The notes below the pieces were generated by a model that was not told where the DNA came from, ran no database searches, and saw only the letters and a list, made by a program, of their open reading frames with translations. A stretch of 6,748 nt of DNA from Euryarchaeota archaeon Ods04 (GTDB taxonomy: Archaea; Halobacteriota; Halobacteria; Halobacteriales; Halorutilaceae). The first letter of the stretch is position 1. Every line of letters begins with the position of its first letter. Below, one piece after another: positions 1 through 5,829 of this stretch. The stretch is from the NCBI GenBank assembly GCA_028751055.1, contig JAQZDD010000054.1:1-6748 (forward strand), in the 5' to 3' direction. The translations under genes were made by a program, and so were the position numbers.

Positions 1-231
1 GAGATATGTCCGTTCTGTATGATGTCCGCCGGGGCGACTGTCGTGCTGTTCGGTCTTGAGATTGCGATACTCAGGGCGAGCAACACGCCTTCGCTGTCGG
101 AGATGTTCGGCGACACGCGCGCCCTGCTCACGCAGACGACGTACACCTGGCCCGTCTTGGTCGTCGCTGTCGGCGTCCTGACGCTGTTGGTGACGTACGG
201 CGCGACACTCGCCCCCGTGCCCGGAACCTGA
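1..231 (+). CDS. C-terminal fragment of a probable VKOR-family (DsbB-like) thiol oxidoreductase
   Basis: The frame is open at the left edge, so only the last 76 residues are visible and the gene begins upstream. The fragment starts EICPFCMMSAG, a CxxC motif (codons at 7-18) at the head of a hydrophobic helix. A polar loop follows, then a second hydrophobic helix (WPVLVVAVGVLTLLVTYGA) and a short tail. In prokaryotic vitamin K epoxide reductase homologues the quinone-linked CxxC (usually CPYC) sits at the start of the fourth membrane helix, and many have a fifth helix after it, which matches this layout. Such proteins pass electrons from a thioredoxin-like partner to membrane quinone and so form disulfides outside the cytoplasm. 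The N-terminal cysteine pair that would confirm the family lies outside the window. Another CxxC membrane protein is possible. The gene is convergent with the flavin disulfide reductase. Confidence 0.55.
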   Translation, partial: EICPFCMMSAGATVVLFGLEIAILRASNTPSLSEMFGDTRALLTQTTYTWPVLVVAVGVLTLLVTYGATLAPVPGT

Positions 232-285
232 ACCTGTATGAATATCTGCTGACTCCTCTCCCCTTCCGCGCGTCTTTCGGCGCGT
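232..285. other. Short convergent intergenic gap with weak hairpin
   Basis: These 54 bases separate the ends of two convergent genes. They hold a pyrimidine-rich stretch (240s-260s) and CGCGC/GCGCG arms at 267-271 and 280-284 around an 8-nt loop. A 7-base direct repeat, CGCGTCT, occurs at 269-275 and 281-287. The hairpin could help end transcription on either strand, but no clear T-run follows it, so it is not called as a terminator. Confidence 0.25.
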
Positions 286-1734
286 CTAACCGAGCTTTCC
301 TTCGAGAACCTTCGCCGCTACGAGCACCGGGTCCCAGACGGGGCTGAAAGGCGGCGCGTATCCCAAGTCGAGACGCACAACCTCGTCGACCGTCATCTCG
401 GCTTCGAGTGCTGTCGCAACCGTGTCGATACGTTTCGCCGCGCGGTCTTTTCCTGCCGTGCTTCCGCCAAGGAGGCGTCCTGTATCGCTGTCGGCGACGA
501 GCGTCACAGTCGTCTTCTCCGCGCCGGGGTAGTAGCCGGAGCGCGAAGCCGCGTCGACCGTCACCGAGACGGGGTCGTAGCCCGCCTCGCGCGCCTCTTC
601 CGCGCTCAGACCCGACCGTCCGCATCCGAGTTCGAAAGCCTTCAGGACGGCGGTTCCTGCGATACCTCCAGTCTCGGTCGGCGTCCCCGCGACGGTTGCT
701 CCTATCGCGCGTCCCGCGCGGTTCGCGGTAAGTCCGAGCGGCACCCAGTCGTCCTCTCCAGTCACGACGTGCTCCATCTCGGCGCAGTCGCCCGCGGCGT
801 AGACGTTTTCGGCGGACGTACGTCCGTACTTGTCGACCGCCACCGCTCCCGAGTCGCCGAGTTCAACGCTGTCGGCGACTATTTCGACGTTTGGACGTAT
901 TCCTACGCCGACGAGCGCGGCGTCCACCTCCACCGTCGTTCCGTCGGAGCAGACGACCTCCGAGACGCGTCCTCCGTCTCTGTCGCTGTCGCCGCGGAGC
1001 CTCTCGACCTCGACGCCCGTATGCAGTTCCGCGCCGTTTTGTTTGAGGCAGTCCTCGACGCTTTCGGCGACCTCCTCGCCGAAAGCCGGTAGGATATGGT
1101 CGGAACGCTGGAAGACGTGAACGTCGATGTCCCAAGCCGAGAAAGCCTCGACCATCTCAACGCCGACGTATCCGCCCCCTACCACAGCGACCTTCTTAGG
1201 CGGCTCCATCCCGCCGTACCGACGCGCCGCCTCCTCGTTCAGGTAGTCGCCGCCGCCGAGCGACTCGACGGTGAAGTCGTCAGGTTCGTGCAGGAGCGCG
1301 CGTATGCACGCCGCCGAGTCGAGACCGTGGAGCGTGAGAACGCCGTCGAGTTCCGCGCCCTCGAAAGGATTGGCGGCGCGCGCACCCGCTGCGACGAGAA
1401 GGTCGTCGTATCCGTGTTCGAACTCATCGCCGTCAGGTTTGCGTACCGTGACTGTCTTGTCGTCAGGTGAGACGCCGACGACCTCGTGCTCGCGTCGGAG
1501 GTCGATTCCGCGCTCCTTTATTTCGTCGGGCGGAAGTGAGAGAAGGTCGGTCAGTTTCTCTACTTCACCTTTCACGAAGTAAGGCGTGCCGCAGTGTGCG
1601 TACGAAACCCAGCGTCCCTTCTCGAAGACTGTGACGTCGAGTTCGGAGTTCTCACGTTTCGCCTTGCTCGCCGCGCTCAGACCTGCGGCGTCCCCACCGA
1701 CTACCACGAAGTCGCTGCTGTCGTTGTCAGGCAT
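286..1734 (-). CDS. Pyridine nucleotide-disulfide oxidoreductase, CoA-disulfide reductase / NADH oxidase family
   Basis: A 482-residue flavoprotein, a little longer than the usual 440-460. The FAD-binding strand-turn-helix is at residues 9-22 (FVVVGGDAAGLSAA). The single catalytic cysteine lies in SYAHCGTPY (Cys48), the redox cysteine of CoA-disulfide reductases and NADH oxidases rather than the CxxxxC of glutathione-reductase types. The NAD(P) fold is at 180-193 (GGGYVG) and the second FAD motif is VYAAGDCAE (Asp316). The C-terminal dimer domain carries GYYPGAEKT and GYAPPFSPVWDP, where the family keeps its catalytic tyrosines. Likely roles are NAD(P)H-dependent reduction of CoA disulfide, polysulfide or oxygen in the cytoplasm; the exact substrate cannot be read. 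ATG at 1734 is chosen because the fold begins 8 residues later; a GTG at 1758 would add 8 unconserved residues. An extra Gly-rich segment (about 157-178) precedes the NAD fold. The gene lies 51 nt downstream of the HTH-10 regulator on the same strand, with no evident promoter of its own. Confidence 0.88.
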   Translation of the reverse strand: MPDNDSSDFVVVGGDAAGLSAASKAKRENSELDVTVFEKGRWVSYAHCGTPYFVKGEVEKLTDLLSLPPDEIKERGIDLRREHEVVGVSPDDKTVTVRKPDGDEFEHGYDDLLVAAGARAANPFEGAELDGVLTLHGLDSAACIRALLHEPDDFTVESLGGGDYLNEEAARRYGGMEPPKKVAVVGGGYVGVEMVEAFSAWDIDVHVFQRSDHILPAFGEEVAESVEDCLKQNGAELHTGVEVERLRGDSDRDGGRVSEVVCSDGTTVEVDAALVGVGIRPNVEIVADSVELGDSGAVAVDKYGRTSAENVYAAGDCAEMEHVVTGEDDWVPLGLTANRAGRAIGATVAGTPTETGGIAGTAVLKAFELGCGRSGLSAEEAREAGYDPVSVTVDAASRSGYYPGAEKTTVTLVADSDTGRLLGGSTAGKDRAAKRIDTVATALEAEMTVDEVVRLDLGYAPPFSPVWDPVLVAAKVLEGKLG

Positions 1735-1785
1735 GCAAGAAGTTCGTCCGACGACCACTTCAGGCTTGTGTGCCCGTGCCTATGC

Positions 1786-2409
1786 CTACTCCTCGAAAGC
1801 CTCGACGACTATCTTCGACTCGGCGCGGCTCAGACGCTGAGAGACGGCGGACTTCGAGACACCGAACTCGTCGGCGAGTTCGGACAGCGACAGACGTTGA
1901 GGGTCGTCGTAGTAGCCGCCGACGACCGCTTTCCTGAGCGTCTCGTTCTGTTTCTCCGTTAGGTTCGACAGGTTGGCTAACGTGTCGTCCTCAGCGTTTC
2001 TTATGCCCAGCACCTCAGCCTCCTCGGCTTTTTCGCGTAGCCTCCGGAGGAGCGTCTCGGCGTCGTCGTCCTCGGAGACGTACGCCGACACGACGATGCC
2101 GTCGTCCCCAACGTCCTCGACACGCGGTGGCACGTCGATATCCTCAAAGACGGGGCAGAAACAGTCGTTCTCCAGAAGGCTCTCCGTCTTGAAGACCTCT
2201 GAACCGCCGCTGCCGTCCGAAACAACGATGTCGGAGACGCATCTGTTGCCCGCGGTCAGCCTCCGTACATCCCTGACCTCGGTTCCGCTGTCGACTGCCT
2301 GCTTGAGCGGACAGGAGCAGCTTTCGGACGGAGTGACAGAGATTTCGAGACGGGTACTTCTGTCCTTCACGGCGACTCCGGCTTCCTGAAGGAACTGTCG
2401 TGTGTTCAC
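1786..2409 (-). CDS. HTH-10 (bacterio-opsin-activator type) transcriptional regulator with two CxCP motifs
   Basis: With a GTG start at 2409 the protein has 207 residues. The C-terminus (about 150-203) is a clear HTH-10 domain: LTEKQNETLRKAVVGGYYDD, then ELADEFGVSKSAVSQRLSRAE as the recognition helix-turn-helix. This family of archaeal DNA-binding regulators is abundant in haloarchaea. The N-terminal half is a small sensor-like domain with five cysteines: Cys31 and Cys33 (CSCP), Cys57, and Cys83 and Cys85 (CFCP). The pattern suggests metal or thiol-redox sensing, though no ligand can be assigned. The GTG start fits a leaderless mRNA because a TTTATA box is centred about 27 nt upstream; the longer GTG start at 2442 would place that box inside the gene. 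It leads the flavin disulfide reductase in a probable operon and is divergent from the globin transducer, so either could be its target. Confidence 0.82.
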   Translation of the reverse strand: MNTRQFLQEAGVAVKDRSTRLEISVTPSESCSCPLKQAVDSGTEVRDVRRLTAGNRCVSDIVVSDGSGGSEVFKTESLLENDCFCPVFEDIDVPPRVEDVGDDGIVVSAYVSEDDDAETLLRRLREKAEEAEVLGIRNAEDDTLANLSNLTEKQNETLRKAVVGGYYDDPQRLSLSELADEFGVSKSAVSQRLSRAESKIVVEAFEE

Positions 2410-2433
2410 GCTGATGCATACGTGTCGCTGGCG

Positions 2434-2439
2434 TATAAA
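2434..2439 (-). promoter_or_regulatory. TATA box for the HTH-10 regulator operon
   Basis: On the minus strand this reads TTTATA, matching the haloarchaeal TATA consensus. Its centre is about 27 nt upstream of the GTG at 2409, the spacing at which transcription would begin at or next to the start codon, giving a leaderless mRNA. This is the main reason for preferring that start. Confidence 0.55.
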
Positions 2440-2505
2440 CACTCACGGTGTAGTCCGACGAAGAACTTATCTCGCCGCAGTCTTGCCTTCGACGAACGTA
2501 CCAAT

Positions 2506-2528
2506 CTTAATTATTAAGGCTGGTTAAG
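2506..2528. promoter_or_regulatory. AT-rich inverted repeat and half-site in divergent promoter region
   Basis: CTTAAT-T-ATTAAG (2506-2518) is a perfect 6-1-6 inverted repeat in otherwise GC-rich DNA. A further TTAAG occurs at 2524-2528, exactly 10 bp (one helical turn) after the TTAAG at 2514-2518. The palindrome is centred about 66 bp upstream of the transducer start and 103 bp upstream of the regulator start, a position suited to an activator of the transducer operon. The adjacent HTH-10 protein is an obvious candidate ligand; that link is inference. Confidence 0.4.
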
Positions 2529-2550
2529 TAGACGCCCAATCAAAAAGAAG

Positions 2551-2556
2551 TAAAAG
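2551..2556 (+). promoter_or_regulatory. TATA-like box for the transducer operon
   Basis: TAAAAG lies in an A/T-rich stretch and is centred about 24-25 nt upstream of the ATG at 2578. Purine-rich CAAAAAGAAG just upstream could serve as the BRE. The spacing implies a leaderless transcript starting at or near the ATG. The match to consensus is only moderate. Confidence 0.4.
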
Positions 2557-2577
2557 TTTTGAAGAACTTTGTATATC

Positions 2578-4218
2578 ATGGGCAACAGAGACAACATAGG
2601 CGAAGACACGGACTTTTCTGCGGACAAGATGGGGGAGAACATGGAAGTCATCGAGAAGATGGAGAACGCCGATGTCGACGACAGAAAACTCGCCGCGATG
2701 GTCGACGGTAACGAACTCATCGAGGAGATAGGTCTCGACAGGGGTGAGATACAGTGGCGGAAGGACTTCGTCGGCTTCGACGAAGAAGACGTACGCAACT
2801 TGGAGAACCTCGGCGACCTGTTCGAGGGCATAAAGGACATGGCGGCGGACGAGTTCTACGACCATATTCTCGAATACGACGAGACGAAACGTATCGTAGA
2901 GCGTTCGACGCGCGACGTTGAGTCGCTCAAGAAGACACAGACTGCGTACCTTATGCGTCTCTCCAGCGGCGTCTACGGAACGTCCTACTTCGCCGACCGC
3001 GCACGTATAGGCAAGATACACGAGATGATAGACATGCCCCCGAAGCACTACATCGGGACATACATGCACTACAACAACATCGTCATCCCGCGTATCGTCA
3101 ACAACGTCATCAACAAACGCGTCGACGAGATGGACGACAGCGGCGGTCTGCTCGGCGGCATCATCGGGGGCGGTGGCTCGAACGAGGGGCAGGTACGCGC
3201 CATCTCTGAGGAGATAGCAGACAAGATGATGTCGTGGCTCCGTATCACGAACTTAGACATGCAGGTCGCTATCGACACATACCTCTACTCCTACTCCCAG
3301 GACCTGCGCGACTACAACGAGGAGATGACCAACGTCGCCGTTGATGTTCAGGACTCTGTCGCAGACATAACCGATTCGTCGGCACATGTCGCCGAGAGGT
3401 CGCAAGAGGTCGGCAGGCTGGCTTCAGACGCAGAGGAAAACAGCAGGAAGGTCGCCGAGGAGGTCTCGGAGATGAGCATGACCGTCGAGGAGATAGCGAG
3501 CAGTGCCGAGGAGGTCGACAGGATGAGCGACGAGATGGAGGAGCGCGCGGAGAAGACGCAGGACAGGGTTGCGGAGATAAACGAGGCTGTCGAGAAGGTC
3601 GAACGGACGCGCGCCGAGAACCAAGAGGAACTCGAAGCACTCGCCGACCACATAGGCGACCTCGAAAAGATAACCAAGAACCTCAACGACTTCGCCGACC
3701 AGACGGCGGTTCTCGCAACCAAGGCAGGGACTCACGCCGCGGAACTCACGGGCGAGGCAGGCGAGAAGCTACGTAACATATCCGACCAGATAGGCGACAT
3801 AGCGGCACACGCAGAGAAACGCGCGGACGATGCCGACGACATAATCGATGAGGTCTCGGAGAGCATACAAGAGACGGCTGAGGCACTCGAAGAGATAGAG
3901 GACGACATAGTGGCTGTCGACGAAGCGTCCGACGAAGCCACCGAAGAGATAGACGCTGTCGTCGACTCGGCGCGCGAGACTTCGAGTAGCATGGCTGAGA
4001 TAAGCGACGTGACCGACGAACAGGCACGTATAGCCGAGGAGATAGTCGTACTCGTTGAGGACAACGCCGAGAGTTCGTCGGTCGTCTCGGAGGAGATGGA
4101 CGCCGTCGTCGAGACGATTGAGGAGCAGAACGAAAGGCTCGAAGGTCTCGACGTCTCGGTTCGCCGCAGGGTAGAACGTATCACAGAACAGAAGTCGCGC
4201 GAAGCCGAGATGTTCTGA
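2578..4218 (+). CDS. HemAT-like globin-coupled methyl-accepting transducer with degenerate signalling tip
   Basis: A 546-residue soluble protein without membrane segments. A globin sensor spans about residues 38-245. The haem-binding proximal histidine is His148 in RARIGKIHEMIDM. SLKKT (Leu117, Thr120) and Tyr94 occupy the distal-pocket positions of HemAT proteins. A Gly-rich loop (188-204) sits before the last globin helix (TNLDMQVAIDTYLYSY). The rest is a highly charged coiled-coil hairpin with the turn near residue 389 and arms of about 145 and 157 residues, the architecture of the cytoplasmic part of a chemoreceptor. Possible methylation pairs are Glu311-312, Glu456-457 and Glu505-506. 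The family senses oxygen or other haem ligands and steers aerotaxis through CheA/CheW. Here the tip (372-409) keeps DQT and GEAGE but lacks the canonical [17 protein letters not shown] and FAVVA residues, so normal kinase coupling is doubtful. The start is ATG 2578, not TTG 2569, because of the TATA spacing. The stop lies 3 nt before cheB. Confidence 0.88.
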   Translation: MGNRDNIGEDTDFSADKMGENMEVIEKMENADVDDRKLAAMVDGNELIEEIGLDRGEIQWRKDFVGFDEEDVRNLENLGDLFEGIKDMAADEFYDHILEYDETKRIVERSTRDVESLKKTQTAYLMRLSSGVYGTSYFADRARIGKIHEMIDMPPKHYIGTYMHYNNIVIPRIVNNVINKRVDEMDDSGGLLGGIIGGGGSNEGQVRAISEEIADKMMSWLRITNLDMQVAIDTYLYSYSQDLRDYNEEMTNVAVDVQDSVADITDSSAHVAERSQEVGRLASDAEENSRKVAEEVSEMSMTVEEIASSAEEVDRMSDEMEERAEKTQDRVAEINEAVEKVERTRAENQEELEALADHIGDLEKITKNLNDFADQTAVLATKAGTHAAELTGEAGEKLRNISDQIGDIAAHAEKRADDADDIIDEVSESIQETAEALEEIEDDIVAVDEASDEATEEIDAVVDSARETSSSMAEISDVTDEQARIAEEIVVLVEDNAESSSVVSEEMDAVVETIEEQNERLEGLDVSVRRRVERITEQKSREAEMF

Positions 4219-4221
4219 CGT

Positions 4222-4917
4222 ATGTCACAGTCCCGAGAAACGCGGAAAACGACCACCGTCGTCGTCGGCTCCTCTGCGGGCGGTTCGGACGCCGTGGAAC
4301 GTCTGCTCGCCGACCTGCCGACGGGTGCCGGAATACGTCTCCTCGTAGTGCAGCACATGCTCGCTTCTTTCACGCGCCGGTTCGCTGAGAGGCTTGACGC
4401 CGCCTCGGATTACGACGTGCGCGAGGCACGTGTCACCGACTCGGTGGGCGTCGATGAGGCTGTCGTGGCGAGAGGTGACACTAACATGCGCGCCGTCGGT
4501 GAGGACGAGACGGACGCCGGAGTTCTGAACCTCGAACTCGGTGGAGGAAGCCAAAGCCCGCGTCCCTCCGTCGACGTGACGATGTCGACCGTCGCAGATG
4601 TCGCCGAAGGGAGCGTCGTAGGCGTCGTTCTCTCGGGAATGGGTTCGGACGGCGTCCGTGGCGTCCGAGCGGTGAAGAGAGCGGGCGGCGTAACCGTCGC
4701 ACAGGACGAGGAGACGTGCGGCGTCTTCGGTATGCCGCGGAGGGCGATAGAGTCCGGGAACGTCGACCATGTACTGCCCAGAGACGCGATACCCGGGTTC
4801 GTGAGAAAGACCGCCGAGGAAGAGGGAGAGGTTGAAGACGGCGGCGCGGACTGCGTGACCAAACAGGAAAACTCCGGTAAAGCTGACGAAATTACCAAGG
4901 AGACGACCGACGGATGA
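4222..4917 (+). CDS. cheB: CheB-type protein-glutamate methylesterase, catalytic domain only
   Basis: A 231-residue protein that removes methyl esters (and may deamidate Gln) on transducer glutamates. The CheB catalytic fold fills residues 11-200. The triad is visible: Ser18 in VVGSSAGGSDA, His45 in VVQHMLASFTRRFAERL, and Asp143 in VVLSGMGSDGVRG. Also conserved are RPSVDVTMSTVA and GVTVAQDEETCGVFGMPRRA. The usual CheB has about 350 residues with an N-terminal CheY-like receiver; that domain is absent here and the protein starts directly in the first catalytic strand, so CheA phosphorylation is not expected to control it. The common PGxxH substrate-side loop is replaced by ARGDTNM. A charged, low-complexity tail (about 204-231) follows the fold. 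The start lies 3 nt after the transducer stop and the end overlaps cheR by ATGA, so the three genes should be co-translated and act on the adjacent transducer. Confidence 0.9.
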   Translation: MSQSRETRKTTTVVVGSSAGGSDAVERLLADLPTGAGIRLLVVQHMLASFTRRFAERLDAASDYDVREARVTDSVGVDEAVVARGDTNMRAVGEDETDAGVLNLELGGGSQSPRPSVDVTMSTVADVAEGSVVGVVLSGMGSDGVRGVRAVKRAGGVTVAQDEETCGVFGMPRRAIESGNVDHVLPRDAIPGFVRKTAEEEGEVEDGGADCVTKQENSGKADEITKETTDG

Positions 4918-5738
4918 CACGCACGAACGACCGGAAGGACGGAGGCAGGAGAGACGGAAAACAGAACGGGGACGACGGGTTTGAACAGGTTCTGAACTAC
5001 GTCCGCGACGAGATGGAGCCGCACATAGACGGATACACGCGTTCGTACCTGCGCCGCCGTGTCGACTCGCGTATCCGGCGTGCAGACTGCGAAGGATATG
5101 AGGACTACGTCGAACTCCTGCGCGACGACGCCGACGAGAGACGTGACCTGATGGACGCGTTCTGGATAAACGTCACGCGTTTCTTCCGCAACCCCGATGT
5201 CTGGGAACGTCTGTACGAAACTCTGCCCGACGAGGGAAGTCTGCGCGCCGCGAGCGTCGGATGTGCCGACGGAAGCGAGGCTTACTCGCTCGCAGTCCTC
5301 TGCGCATCGAAGGGCGTCGATGTTTCGGTCACGGGAATCGACGCCGACCCCCGTGCCGTCGAGGTGGCGCGCGAAGGAACCTACGACGCCGACATAGACG
5401 AACTCGAAACCGTCTCTTTCGTCGACGACGCGACCGAGTATGTCGTGGAAAAAGACGACTGCTTGGAGGTCGACAGAGAGATACGTCGGAACGTCGACTT
5501 CGTGCAGGGGAACGCGATGGACGTATCCAACCTGTTCCGCGGATACGACCTCGTTCTCTGCAGGAACCTGCTGATATACGTCAGGGCGGACCGCCGCGAA
5601 CCCATCTTCGAGGGCGTGACCGGTATGCTCGACGACGGCGGCTTGCTCGTCCTCGGAAAGACCGAGTCTCTACCCTCCGACTACAGACAGAAGTACACCA
5701 CGGTCGACGGTCGTCTGCGTATCTACCGTAAAAAGTGA
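4914..5738 (+). CDS. cheR: CheR-type chemotaxis protein methyltransferase
   Basis: A 274-residue SAM-dependent enzyme that methylates glutamates on transducers, opposing CheB. A short low-complexity N-terminus (1-20) is followed by the helical CheR N-domain with SYLRRRVDSRI and INVTRFFRNPDVWERL (residues 85-100). The Rossmann domain shows SAM motif I in ASVGCADGSEAYSLA (113-127), the acidic residue Asp143 in VTGIDADPRAVEVA, the family signature YDLVLCRNLLIYV (211-223) and a final GGLLVLGKTESLP strand. All expected motifs are present, so it should be active. The segment corresponding to the beta-subdomain (about 165-195) lacks the Gly-rich loop that binds a receptor pentapeptide in enterobacterial CheR, suggesting the pentapeptide-independent type. 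Its ATG overlaps the cheB stop (ATGA), implying translational coupling; GGAG sits 11 nt upstream. Confidence 0.93.
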   Translation: MTRTNDRKDGGRRDGKQNGDDGFEQVLNYVRDEMEPHIDGYTRSYLRRRVDSRIRRADCEGYEDYVELLRDDADERRDLMDAFWINVTRFFRNPDVWERLYETLPDEGSLRAASVGCADGSEAYSLAVLCASKGVDVSVTGIDADPRAVEVAREGTYDADIDELETVSFVDDATEYVVEKDDCLEVDREIRRNVDFVQGNAMDVSNLFRGYDLVLCRNLLIYVRADRREPIFEGVTGMLDDGGLLVLGKTESLPSDYRQKYTTVDGRLRIYRKK

Positions 5739-5799
5739 CGCAGAACTGACTCAACCGTGTTGTGCGAGCCGTGGTAGAGAGCGAAGACACGAACGGTGG

Positions 5800-5806
5800 T
5801 ATTATT
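5800..5806 (+). promoter_or_regulatory. TATA-like box for the usp-permease operon
   Basis: TATTATT is centred 27 nt before the ATG at 5830, the spacing for a leaderless haloarchaeal transcript. It lies in the 91-nt gap after cheR, which supports a separate transcription unit for the next two genes. A 5-6-5 inverted repeat (AAACC 5814-5818, GGTTT 5825-5829) falls between the box and the start codon. Confidence 0.5.
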
Positions 5807-5829
5807 GTGCGTGAAACCTAAGCCGGTTT

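Noticed and set aside
267..284. Intrinsic terminator between the convergent genes
   Set aside because: The stem is only 5 bp with an 8-nt loop and no T-run follows on either strand.
128..625. 165-codon minus-strand frame overlapping the disulfide reductase end
   Set aside because: The translation is Arg-rich with low-complexity stretches, typical of a wrong frame in GC-rich DNA; the reductase frame explains the region.
2440..2442. Longer regulator start at the upstream GTG
   Set aside because: It would place the TTTATA promoter box inside the coding region and adds 11 residues with no family similarity.
2524..3069. 181-codon open frame antisense to the start of the transducer
   Set aside because: It is opposite the conserved globin domain, and its protein looks like a reverse-strand shadow with no motifs.
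3691..3804. A double frameshift hiding a normal MCP tip
   Set aside because: I translated a shifted frame across the stretch and it gives no [11 protein letters not shown]-like sequence, whereas the called frame keeps coiled-coil composition and flanking register.
4204..4215. Transducer C-terminus EAEMF as a CheR-binding pentapeptide
   Set aside because: It shares only Glu and Phe positions with NWETF and lacks the key Trp, there is no long flexible linker before it, and the CheR lacks the Gly-rich binding loop.
4225..4920. Long open frame antisense to cheB (231 codons)
   Set aside because: It lies wholly opposite a gene with a complete catalytic triad and family motifs. Long antisense frames are expected in GC-rich DNA, and its translation shows no recognisable fold.
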